Origin: Flavobacterium sp. | GTDB taxonomy: Bacteria > Bacteroidota > Bacteroidia > Flavobacteriales > Flavobacteriaceae | Direction: 5' to 3' | Assembly (NCBI GenBank): GCA_015478765.1 | Contig: JADMKR010000236.1 | Location: 1-12,116, forward strand | DNA: 12,116 nucleotides | Shown here: in pieces, positions 1-8,100 of the stretch | Layout: each line of letters begins with the position of its first letter | Numbering within the stretch: the first letter of the stretch is position 1 | Program-made: the position numbers and the translations under genes | The notes under the pieces: generated by a model | Seen by the model: only the letters and a program-made list of their open reading frames with translations | What the model was told of the DNA's origin: nothing | The model's database searches: none

Positions 1-2541
1 CAGTAAATCGGCATCAATTGCACTCGGATAGGGATTGCCTAACAGGTTATTGTCATTCAAACCATTGACCTGAATCCCAATTGATATTACCCCATTGTTT
101 GGCACTCCGTTAAATACGCCTGGATAAACTTGCGGTACAGCGGTAAATCCCTGCGGCGCCCGAATGATATAGCCCAACGCCGGCGTCATTACTGTAATGC
201 CGGGGGCTGCTATCGACTGCCAATTATATGTAGTAGGATTCCACCAAAAATATTTATCTGCGAGGGTCATTGGAGATAAACCTACCAGAGTTTGCGGGTA
301 TACGGGTGATGACCAGTATGTATAATCATATTGGATCATAGGAGACGAATTTCGTTTATAAATGATTGTCCCCGAATTTATGGCAGCATCGTTGAACTGA
401 ACAAGGCTTGCATCGTCCTCAAACGAAAGCGATTTACCTGTTGCAATCACTTCATTATCTACAACCACCTCATTTTGCACAATCAGATTGTGACCGCTGT
501 TAAATACTACATCCCCAGAAGTTACCAAGACCGAGCATGCCTGAAGGTCTCCAGTCGAAGAATAATTACCGGTAAAAATTGCCTTGGTGGTAGATGTCGG
601 CGGTGCCGGCGTCCATGTCGTTCCGTTCCACGTGGCCGATATTACATCAAGAAACACTGAATTAGTGTATGCGGTACAAGTTCCGCCCAGAATTTGGGCA
701 CGTATATACATAGGAGCAGTGACATTGCCAATAGTTGTTGAAAAAAGAGTGGTGGCACCCGCAGAGCCCGGTATGTTAGTCACTCCGGTGGTAAAAGACG
801 GGTCGGGTGCTGACTGCCATGTTACAACAGTTCCTGTATGGCCAGTAAGAATAATATTTTCGGCAAGACCACCGCACACTATTTGATTGTTGGAGATAGT
901 TCCTGGAACTAACGGTACCGTAACCGTAACCTGACGGGTTCTGGTGCAGCCTGTCACCGAATTAGTCGCAGTCGCAGTATAAATCGTGGTGTTCGTTGGC
1001 GAAGCGTAAACTGTATTGGTCACGCCGCCAGTGTACGGAATTGTTCCGGCGGCATTTGTGAATAAACCCGCAGCTGGCGACCAGGTGACCCCGCTGGTGG
1101 CATTGCCAGTAACAACGATATTATCGATTGCCCAGCCAAAATCCCAAGAGGCAGTATATCGAAACCTGATGCGTACATCCGGTTGGCCAACAAAAGTGTT
1201 CAAACTCACATTGGCATTCGCAAAATTGGTGGCTGCTCCTGCATTGGCCGTAATGGTAAGTACCGTAGTATAGGTAGCACCGCCGTTGGTCGATATCTGC
1301 ACCTCGCCAGACTCGGGACCATTAAAATACCTATAGAAATGCCAAAAATTCAACGACGCTGTAGTGTATGATGCCAAACTGAATGATGGTGAGATCAGGC
1401 TGCTAATTGTTGTACTACCCGATCCTCCCGCATCACTATCAACGGCGGCAAAACCCGAAGCGTCATTACTGATAATTGAATTAAGAAAAACATAGGAGTT
1501 GTTTGGGTACAAATACCACGGATTCGGCGATCCTGTAGTTTGCGTCGTCCATCCTGTAGCTGGACCATTAAAATTTTCACTGAACGCCGTGACGCCACTT
1601 ACCGTTCCACCGCTGGCCGTTAACGTTGCTATACCGCCCGGGCATATAGACGGAGCAGCCGGTGTTACGGTTACTATCGACGGAGCGGGGTTTACATTAA
1701 CCGTAAATGTGGCCGTGTTTGTGGCTAAAGTTGAAGTATTTAATCCGGTTAAAGTATAAGTTGTGGTGGTTGCAGGACTGAAAGTAAAATTTGGCGCCGT
1801 ACCAGTTACACCTGCCGGAGACCATGTATATTGATTATAGTTGCCAAAGGTGCCCGGTGTAATTGACACTGTAGCTGACTGTCCCGCACAAATGGACACT
1901 GAAGTTGCGGTTAATGTCAATGGAGGTCCGGAATTCTGTATATTTAATACGTAATCTTCAACTTCGCCCCAGCCTTCAGTATTGCACGGCGTAGCATACT
2001 GATTGAAGCGCTTCATCACCCGCATTGTTGTATTGCCGGTCAAAGCGGTAGCAGGTATCAATATCGTACCGGTTACAGCGCAATTTCCGCAATTTACTAT
2101 GTTTCCCAGTTGAAATTCCTCACCCGGGTCGCTAAAATCATTATCCTGGTTGAAATCGATGAATACATTAATACGATTGGTATAAGGACCATCCGTATTC
2201 CCCGATACTGAAATTGGATAGGACACCCCCTTTGTTACAGTGGTAGAAATCCCGGAGTAATTGTTATAAAACGGTCCCGAACCCACTACGCAAGATGAGT
2301 TATTGTTTATCGTATTGAATGTCACGTTACAAATGGGCTCCATCGTCCAGCTAAAAGTAGGCGTACAATAGGGCGGCAGCACCATATCAGCGGGCGATTC
2401 GGTAGTAACAACTTTTTCCGGAAGACCATTTCCAGTTGCGATAAAGCAGGCCGTGCTTAAAATTAATACCTGCACAACCGACAACATATTTTTCCTAAAA
2501 TCTAAAACTGCACGCTTTGGGGTACGTAATGTTCCTATCAT
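1..2541 (-). CDS. Large secreted surface protein with GEVED, Ig-like and choice-of-anchor-J-like domains (3' end outside window)
   Basis: The reading frame is open from ATG at 2541 to the left edge (847 codons) with no stop, so the C-terminus lies outside. The N-terminus has basic residues followed by a hydrophobic stretch (about residues 19-37), consistent with a signal peptide; ATG at 2487 (Met19) is an alternative start giving a shorter n-region. In order I see a GEVED-type domain (about 58-200, with GWGEVEDY at 190-197 and FIDFNQDNDF before it), Ig/PKD-like repeats starting near 205 (SICAGQSATV, then SICPGGIATLT), a choice-of-anchor-J or cleaved-adhesin-like jelly roll (about 318-480, ending WAIDNIVVTGN) nested in the second Ig-like repeat, more Ig-like sequence, and a final module with DYTYWSSP and GNPYPSAIDAD. 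Such proteins are usually exported by T9SS and act in adhesion or as cell-surface scaffolds; a sorting domain would be expected off the left edge but is not seen. The binding partner is unknown. Confidence 0.85.
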   Translation of the reverse strand, partial: MIGTLRTPKRAVLDFRKNMLSVVQVLILSTACFIATGNGLPEKVVTTESPADMVLPPYCTPTFSWTMEPICNVTFNTINNNSSCVVGSGPFYNNYSGISTTVTKGVSYPISVSGNTDGPYTNRINVFIDFNQDNDFSDPGEEFQLGNIVNCGNCAVTGTILIPATALTGNTTMRVMKRFNQYATPCNTEGWGEVEDYVLNIQNSGPPLTLTATSVSICAGQSATVSITPGTFGNYNQYTWSPAGVTGTAPNFTFSPATTTTYTLTGLNTSTLATNTATFTVNVNPAPSIVTVTPAAPSICPGGIATLTASGGTVSGVTAFSENFNGPATGWTTQTTGSPNPWYLYPNNSYVFLNSIISNDASGFAAVDSDAGGSGSTTISSLISPSFSLASYTTASLNFWHFYRYFNGPESGEVQISTNGGATYTTVLTITANAGAATNFANANVSLNTFVGQPDVRIRFRYTASWDFGWAIDNIVVTGNATSGVTWSPAAGLFTNAAGTIPYTGGVTNTVYASPTNTTIYTATATNSVTGCTRTRQVTVTVPLVPGTISNNQIVCGGLAENIILTGHTGTVVTWQSAPDPSFTTGVTNIPGSAGATTLFSTTIGNVTAPMYIRAQILGGTCTAYTNSVFLDVISATWNGTTWTPAPPTSTTKAIFTGNYSSTGDLQACSVLVTSGDVVFNSGHNLIVQNEVVVDNEVIATGKSLSFEDDASLVQFNDAAINSGTIIYKRNSSPMIQYDYTYWSSPVYPQTLVGLSPMTLADKYFWWNPTTYNWQSIAAPGITVMTPALGYIIRAPQGFTAVPQVYPGVFNGVPNNGVISIGIQVNGLNDNNLLGNPYPSAIDADLL

Positions 2542-2902
2542 GTGGTGTAATATTATAATCTAAATAGCAAATATCCTGCACCATTAGTAGGATTGTCGAA
2601 GATGGAGCAAATATTAATCGAAATTTTAACTAAAAACGTAAGATGGGGCGCCATAAATTTACACAAATTGCAACTACACCCATTACGAAATGTTAACGAA
2701 AAACTAACTATTCGACAACACGCAGGAATAATCGATTAACGACCTACTATTCAGCTATTTTGCCTTTAGCGCGAAAAAATCAATGGCAATAACAATTTGA
2801 AAATGAGACACATGAAAACTGGCACTTCGATGGGCGGAGTGTCAATTAATACCATAAAAAAAGCCTCCATAACGGAGGCTTTTCAGCATATCTTGTAAAC
2901 TA
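2542..2902. other. Intergenic region with terminator
   Basis: This 361-base gap separates the small secreted protein from the start of the large left-hand surface protein, both on the minus strand. It is AT-rich and holds one clear intrinsic terminator (2856-2883). I found no exact TAnnTTTG box for the surface-protein gene, so its promoter is not located. One copy of the 9-mer TTAATCGAA (2614-2622) also occurs in the other two intergenic regions. A plus-strand ORF of 28 codons starting near 2812 runs through the terminator stem and is not credible. Confidence 0.6.
2856..2883 (-). terminator. Intrinsic terminator of the small secreted protein gene
   Basis: On the plus strand a perfect 10-bp inverted repeat (2859-2868 and 2874-2883, core GCCTCC/GGAGGC) encloses a 5-base loop. 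Read on the minus strand, the hairpin is followed by a run of seven T (plus-strand A7 at 2856-2862). It starts about 19 bases after the stop codon of the 111-residue gene. The arms also contain A/T runs, so weak activity in the plus direction is possible, but no plus-strand gene needs it. Confidence 0.9.
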
Positions 2903-3238
2903 TTATGTAATGGTCGATCCGTAATTAAGCGCCTTGTTCATAAACGTACGGCTCAAAATCCTATTCGGCATCGTCCCCGACATGATGATCTGTTTTTTGC
3001 GCGAATCAACATCTTCATCATCAAATCCGTTCGATGTTTTGGCCTGTTTGGTCCCCGTGAACCAAAATAACATTTCCATTTTTGAATAAACGCTGGATTC
3101 TTTAGTTTCAGGAGCCGTTTCGGTAAGTGGCTTTTGCTGCGCATGCATACCTGAAGTGAACATAAAACATACAATCACGCCAACCGTCCGAAAAAGATTC
3201 GGTAACTGATGAGTAATTGTTGCTATAGTTCTCTTCAT
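2903..3238 (-). CDS. Small secreted protein of unknown function
   Basis: This encodes 111 residues that I do not recognise. The N-terminus has a convincing signal peptide: MKR, a hydrophobic core around TVGVIVCFMFTSG, and a likely cleavage after the AQ of GMHAQ (about residue 34). The mature part is about 77 residues, hydrophilic and acidic in its first half (TETAPETKESS, DDEDVDSRKK), with no cysteine, repeat or known motif that I can identify. A candidate -7 box lies 29 to 36 bases upstream and a strong terminator lies 19 bases after the stop, which suggests its own transcription unit downstream of the signalling operon; read-through from that operon (163-base gap, no obvious terminator) is also possible. 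It is probably periplasmic or surface-exposed. The flanking signals and signal peptide make it likely real despite its small size. Confidence 0.7.
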   Translation of the reverse strand: MKRTIATITHQLPNLFRTVGVIVCFMFTSGMHAQQKPLTETAPETKESSVYSKMEMLFWFTGTKQAKTSNGFDDEDVDSRKKQIIMSGTMPNRILSRTFMNKALNYGSTIT

Positions 3239-3266
3239 AGTGCTTAAGAATAAATTATTCCAAAGC

Positions 3267-3274
3267 CAAAATTA
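3267..3274 (-). promoter_or_regulatory. Candidate Bacteroidota -7 promoter box
   Basis: On the minus strand this reads TAATTTTG, an exact match to the Bacteroidota -7 consensus TAnnTTTG, placed 28 bases before the ATG at 3238. I see no good TTTG/TTG -33 element at the usual distance, so it rests on one box only. The identical octamer lies upstream of the kinase operon (10375-10382). Confidence 0.4.
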
Positions 3275-3401
3275 CACCCAACCTGTAACGATAAAAAATT
3301 TTTTCGATTAAGGGTCCAAAAACTCGTTAAAAACCTAAATAGAATATATTCAGTTGGTTACACCCTCATAATATGCACTTTATCGATACTTAATCCCATC
3401 T

Positions 3402-3965
3402 TTAAAGATCTAAAATCCAGTCTGCGATCTTATCGGTGGCGAGAATGAAGTCGGGCCGCGCATGGAGAGCTGCATATTCAGGCATATACGGCATTGCGGC
3501 TTGCTCTGGATCCTGAATGGCAATCACACCGCCTACACTTTTAATGGCGATCAAACCGGTCGTACCATCCGAATTGGCGCCCGAAAGAAGCAATCCGCAG
3601 ACCGTCGAACCCAACGCATCGGCAGCCGATTCAAACGTTACATCAATACTGGGGCGGCTGAAGTTGAATTTGTCGGAAATATCCAATGAGAGCCGGCCGT
3701 CACTCTCAAACAGCAAGTGGTAATTGGCAGGCGCAATATAAATCCTGCCCGGTAAGAGCGCTGCTTTATCGTTGGTTTCATCAACTGGGATACGAGCACG
3801 CGATCTGACCAATTCCTCAAGCAACACGTTGTCACCACTGCGCCGATGCATGACAATTACGATTGCAAATGCGACATCGATAATCTGTGGAAGAACCTGA
3901 AGCAACACTTCCAAACTTCCCGCCGATCCGCCGATCACCACCGCTTTTATCGCATTTTTCTCCAT
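3402..3965 (-). CDS. cheB: CheB-type protein-glutamate methylesterase, catalytic domain only
   Basis: This encodes 187 residues, covering only the CheB methylesterase domain (canonical CheB is about 350 with an N-terminal receiver). The likely catalytic triad is visible: Ser14 in GGSAGS, His40 in VIVMHRR and Asp133 in SGANSDGTTGL. The spacing (26 and 93 residues) is close to that of the enteric enzyme Ser164/His190/Asp286. RPSIDVTFES near 104-113 is a further family signature. The enzyme would hydrolyse glutamate methyl esters, or deamidate glutamine, on a receptor-like protein in the cytoplasm. The start overlaps the end of cheR by 19 bases, and MEKNAIKAVVIGG begins right at the domain edge, which supports it. 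It is the last gene of the signalling operon. Lacking a receiver, it cannot be activated the usual way by its own phosphorylation; the standalone receiver two genes upstream could act in trans (inference). No canonical chemoreceptor substrate is in the window. Confidence 0.92.
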   Translation of the reverse strand: MEKNAIKAVVIGGSAGSLEVLLQVLPQIIDVAFAIVIVMHRRSGDNVLLEELVRSRARIPVDETNDKAALLPGRIYIAPANYHLLFESDGRLSLDISDKFNFSRPSIDVTFESAADALGSTVCGLLLSGANSDGTTGLIAIKSVGGVIAIQDPEQAAMPYMPEYAALHARPDFILATDKIADWILDL

Positions 3966-4756
3966 ATTTTTTCAGTGACCCACTGCTCATAATTTTTACT
4001 GATTGGCGAGAATTTGATCGTTTCTTTGCTTCCGAGCGCCAATACTCCCAAGGATGCCAAACTCTCGTCGAACAACTGCAGAACCCTGACCTGTAAAACG
4101 GAATCGAAGTAAATCATTACATTCCGGCACACAATCATATTGAATTCATTGAAAGAACCGTCGCTAACGAGATTATGCTGCGAAAAAACCATGTTTTGGG
4201 ACAGTTCCCCGGAAAATTTCGCAAAACCGTAGTTGGCGGTATAAAATTCGGAAAAATCACGCTGCCCTCCGGCTTCGCGATAATCGGCAGCAAATTGTGA
4301 CATCAAACGCAAAGGATAGACGCCTTTTTTTGCCTGTGTGAGGACCTGCGGACTTAAATCGGTTGCGTATATAAGCGACTTATGCAGCAGATTTTCCTCT
4401 TTCAGCATAATCGCAAATGAATATACTTCTTCGCCGGTGGAGCAGCCCGCAAACCAAAATCTAATAAAGGGCTTGGTTGCCAGTAGTGGCAGAATATCGG
4501 TACGAACGACTTTATAAAAACCCGGATCCCGGAACATTTCGGTTACGTTGACCGTAATTTCTTCAATTATGCGACGCAAATATCCGGAATCGTTTCGCAT
4601 CTTGGAAATCATCCCTTCATAAGAAGATTTATCAATTGTGATTAAACGCTCGATCCGCCTTTTCAGCGACGCTTTAGCATAACCACTGAAATCATATCCA
4701 TAATTTTCATGGATTTCATCTATAAGCACTTCCAACTGTTGATCGGTGAGTCTCAT
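3947..4756 (-). CDS. cheR: CheR-type protein-glutamate O-methyltransferase
   Basis: This encodes 269 residues, close to the usual CheR length (about 270-290). An N-terminal all-helical CheR_N domain (about 1-60, with KASLKRRIERL) is followed by the SAM-dependent methyltransferase domain. Visible motifs are NVTEMFRD (70-77, matching the family T-x-F-F-R region), the SAM loop WFAGCSTGEEVYS (101-113), the acidic SAM-ribose residue Asp133 in YATDLSP, and VCRNVMIYF (208-216). It would methylate glutamate side chains of a chemoreceptor-like substrate using SAM. Its ATG overlaps the stop of the upstream response regulator by 4 bases (ATGA), and its own end overlaps cheB by 19 bases, so the three are probably translationally coupled. 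There is no TPR or other C-terminal extension. The assignment is strong; the substrate is unknown, and the kinase coiled coil is one candidate. Confidence 0.94.
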   Translation of the reverse strand: MRLTDQQLEVLIDEIHENYGYDFSGYAKASLKRRIERLITIDKSSYEGMISKMRNDSGYLRRIIEEITVNVTEMFRDPGFYKVVRTDILPLLATKPFIRFWFAGCSTGEEVYSFAIMLKEENLLHKSLIYATDLSPQVLTQAKKGVYPLRLMSQFAADYREAGGQRDFSEFYTANYGFAKFSGELSQNMVFSQHNLVSDGSFNEFNMIVCRNVMIYFDSVLQVRVLQLFDESLASLGVLALGSKETIKFSPISKNYEQWVTEKIWRKMR

Positions 4757-5112
4757 AACAATTTGTTCAGCACAAGCAATAATTTATCGATATCAATGGG
4801 TTTTGCAATGTATTCATCGGCACCGGCGCGCAGGCACCGCTCCCGGTCGCCATTCATCGCCTGGGCGGTAACGGCAATAACGGGTATTTTTCGGTGCGGA
4901 ATTGCCTTAATAAGTGGAATGGCTTCATAGCCGTCCAGTTCAGGCATCATCATATCCAGCAGAACAGCATCGACCGGCTGCTCGGTTTTTAAAACTTTAA
5001 GGGCTTCGGTGGTACTATTACATGTTATACATTCAAATGACCGCACTTTCAGCACAGCTTTTAATGCAAAAATATTTCGCGGATCATCATCTACAATCAT
5101 CATTTTTTTCAT
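4753..5112 (-). CDS. Single-domain response regulator (CheY-like receiver)
   Basis: This encodes 119 residues, all of it one receiver domain with no output domain. The acidic pocket is VDDD (residues 7-10), the phosphoacceptor is Asp53 in LLDMMMPELDG, the switch Thr is Thr82 in VIAVTAQ, and the conserved Lys is Lys104 in AKPID. It closely resembles the third receiver of the upstream hybrid kinase (shared LLDMMMP, PVIAVTA, GDRE and AGA segments), as if one was copied from the other. It starts 11 bases after the kinase stop and overlaps cheR by 4 bases. Plausible roles are a phosphate sink, a diffusible output protein, or a trans-acting regulator of the receiver-less CheB; the sequence does not decide between them. 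Confidence 0.95.
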   Translation of the reverse strand: MKKMMIVDDDPRNIFALKAVLKVRSFECITCNSTTEALKVLKTEQPVDAVLLDMMMPELDGYEAIPLIKAIPHRKIPVIAVTAQAMNGDRERCLRAGADEYIAKPIDIDKLLLVLNKLL

Positions 5113-5123
5113 ATCGCGGGAGT

Positions 5124-8100
5124 TTAATTTGAGTCATATAACCATACTCGCAAAAGCGAAAGTAATTGGTCGATATCTACCGGCTTGGTAATATAATCGG
5201 AGGCGCCGGCATTGATACACTTCTCACGATCACCGGTCATAGCCTTAGCAGTTACCGCAATCACGGGAAGTTTTTTATAACGGTCGTCGGCGCGAATCGT
5301 TGCAGCAGTTTCATAACCGTCCATATTGGGCATCATCATATCGAGCAATACTATATCGGTTGCGGGATTCTCGTTCAATACCTTCACGGCTTCGCGGCCA
5401 TCAATAGCAGTTAGGACGTTCATTTGCAGCGTTTCAAGCGCTTTCGTAAGTGAGTATATGTTCCGGACATCGTCGTCCACGATCAGCACCGTTTTACCTT
5501 TCAGCATGTTTTGCAGCGCATCGTTAAGACCGTCCTTTTTATCTTTTTTGTTTTCCACAAGATGCATGAACAGCGACACTTCATCTAGCATGCGCTGATA
5601 GGAATGCGCAGTTTTAACAACTATGGAATCGGCATATTTTTTAATTTTTTGTTCTTCGCGAACCGACAGGCTCTTTCCCGTAAATACAATTACGGGTAGA
5701 TTCTCCAGGCCATGGGTAGATTTGACCTGCTCCAATATTTCATAGGCATTTCCGGCCGGCACTCCCATATCCAGGATTACGCAGTCGACATCATTGCTCG
5801 CAAGTGCTTTGACGCTGTCGGCCACCGCACTGCTAATTTCAGAATTGATATTATAGGATTCCAAAAAAAACGATAGTGCCTTAGCATGTTTCTGGTTGTC
5901 TTCCAAAATCAGCACTTTGCCTGAATCGCGGTTGACAATACGCTCGATCTGTTTGAATATTTCCGGCATCTGTTCGAAAGCGACCGGTTTGTTCAAAAAG
6001 TTCACGGCACCTTTCAGCAGGCTTTCCTGACGTACACTGTGCGAGGACATAATATGTACCGGGATGTGGCGCGTTTCGGGATTGCCTTTTAATTCTTCCA
6101 TCACTTCCCAGCCGTTCATTACAGGCAATTCGACATCAAGAAGGATTCCAGCGGGTTTAAATTGCAATGCCAACGCCAGGGCTTCGTCACCACGAACTGT
6201 CATTACCGCTTTGTAACCTTTCTGTCGGGCAAACTCCAACAACGATTTCGCGAAGTTGATGTCATCCTCGACTATCAGAACGATCTTATCGCCTTCATTT
6301 ATTACGTCGCGATCATCGTTCAGTGCTTTTGGAATTTTCTCGCTGATGTACTTCCGGGTCGGCTCAGTCCTGGCAGGCATTTCTGTGGTCGCCGGAGAAT
6401 CGCCAGGACTCATTTCGGCAACTCCCGTCGCAGGTATTCTTAGGGTGAAAGTACTTCCTTCTCCTACTGCGCTATCAAGAAGTATTTCGCCACCTAATAA
6501 TTTAGCAAGTTGCCGGCTAATCGAGAGTCCAAGGCCGGTACCTCCATATTTTCGTTTGGTAGATCCATCGGCTTGCTGAAAGGCTTCGAAAATCAGTGGC
6601 TGTTTGTCGGCCGGTATGCCAATGCCCGTATCGGTAACAGCGAAGCGAATAAATTTCGGATCCGATTTATCCTTGAAAATTTTGAGATCGACCGAACCTG
6701 CCGAGGTAAATTTTATGGCGTTTGAGATAAGATTTTTAAGGATTTGATCCAGGCGCATTCGATCAGATGAAATCACTTTGGGCGAATCGGCGTCCTGAAC
6801 ATTGAATAGGATGTTCTTCTCTTTTGCCATGGGCAGGAAGATATCCTTTAATCCGGAAGTCAGATCGTTCACGTTAATTTCATTCAAATCGACTTCCATT
6901 TTTCCGGCTTCAATTTTAGACAGATCGAGAATTTCGTCAATGAGTGTAAGTAACCCGTTGCCCGAACTCTGAATCACGCGGGCGAATTCGGTTTGTTCGT
7001 TATTCATATTGCCGTCGTTGTTTTCGGAAAGCAATCGGCTTAGCAACAATATCGAATTCAGCGGCGTTCGCAATTCATGAGACATATTCGCGAGAAACTC
7101 CGATTTATATCGGGTGCTTTGTTCAAGGTCCTCCGATTTTTTCTGAACTTCCCGGTTTTTCTCTTCCAGCATCACAGAGCGTTCCGACAATTCCTCATTG
7201 ATTTGTTGCAGTTCTTCCTGTTGGACCCTAAGTTCTTCTTCGGATGCCTGCAACTTTTCTGTTTGCGCTTCAAGTTCGGCATTGATGCTTTCTAGTTCCG
7301 AATGTTGTACCTGGAGTTCTTCCGACTGAGCCTGTGTTTCGTCGAGCAGCTCCTGGATGCGCGCTCTATTTATTGCAGCCGTCATTGCTACAGAAATATT
7401 GTTGGACACCGCAAGGAGGTAATCCCTGTCGAGGTCTGTGAATTCTTCCATAGTCATCAGTTCGAGTACACCGGTAACCTTTCCATCAAGTAAAGGCAGT
7501 GCGAGTATATGGCGCGGTTTCACTTTGCCCTGCGCATATGAGATCACGATATCCTCACTCTCCAGCGCGGTCAATTCGATCATTTTTTTACTGGCAGCCG
7601 CCTGGCCGGAAATGCCATGCCCGAATTGAAGTCGGTCGCGATTGTCATCAGGCGTATAACAGAATCCGGCAATAGCCTGCAGTTGATTTCCTTCGGCCAA
7701 ATACATTATGGCCGAGCTACTTTCAGTGTATTCTGCTACAAATTCCACAACGGCGTTAGCAAGTTCCTCGGGCGATTTCTCGCCAATCATTGCTTTATTC
7801 AGTTCGGCCACGCCCGCCTGCAGCCACTCCTTATCGGATAATTTTCCAAAACTTCTTTCCAGTGCCTCGGCCATGTTATTGAGTGAACCTCCAATACTGC
7901 CCAGAGCATCGCTGTCGTGAGTTGTTGCCCGAACCGTATAATCACCATCGGCAATCCGTCCTGCTATGCCGCTGATGACAGTAATCCGATTGGCAGTCTC
8001 CTGATCTTTGACAGCCAATTCCTGCTGCAGCAAACTTCGCTGCTGAAACTCGCGATAGATCCGCCTGAAGAATATGGCGCTTATCGTTACAGCGATAAGT

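Noticed and set aside
331..1759. Several plus-strand and one minus-strand frames of 60-110 codons
   Set aside because: They lie antisense or out of frame within the continuous coding frame of the left surface protein, which shows recognisable domains throughout; none has a plausible protein character.
2812..2898. Plus-strand ORF of 28 codons starting ATGAAAACTGG
   Set aside because: It runs straight through the terminator hairpin and has no recognisable character or upstream signal.
2953..3174. Minus-strand frame of 73 codons overlapping the small secreted protein
   Set aside because: The other frame has a signal peptide and a stop just ahead of the terminator; this one is rich in Arg, Lys and Cys with no signal and looks like a shadow.
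3290..3302. A6T6 palindrome after cheB as an operon terminator
   Set aside because: It has no GC stem and is a simple A/T run; it may bend DNA but is not a credible intrinsic terminator.
3399..3410. Palindrome ATCTTTAAAGAT at the end of cheB
   Set aside because: It is short, AT-rich and overlaps the last codons and the stop, so chance symmetry is likely.
3402..4756. A canonical flagellar chemotaxis locus
   Set aside because: Only cheR and a receiver-less cheB are present; there is no MCP, CheA, CheW, CheD or flagellar gene, and the partners are hybrid sensor kinases.
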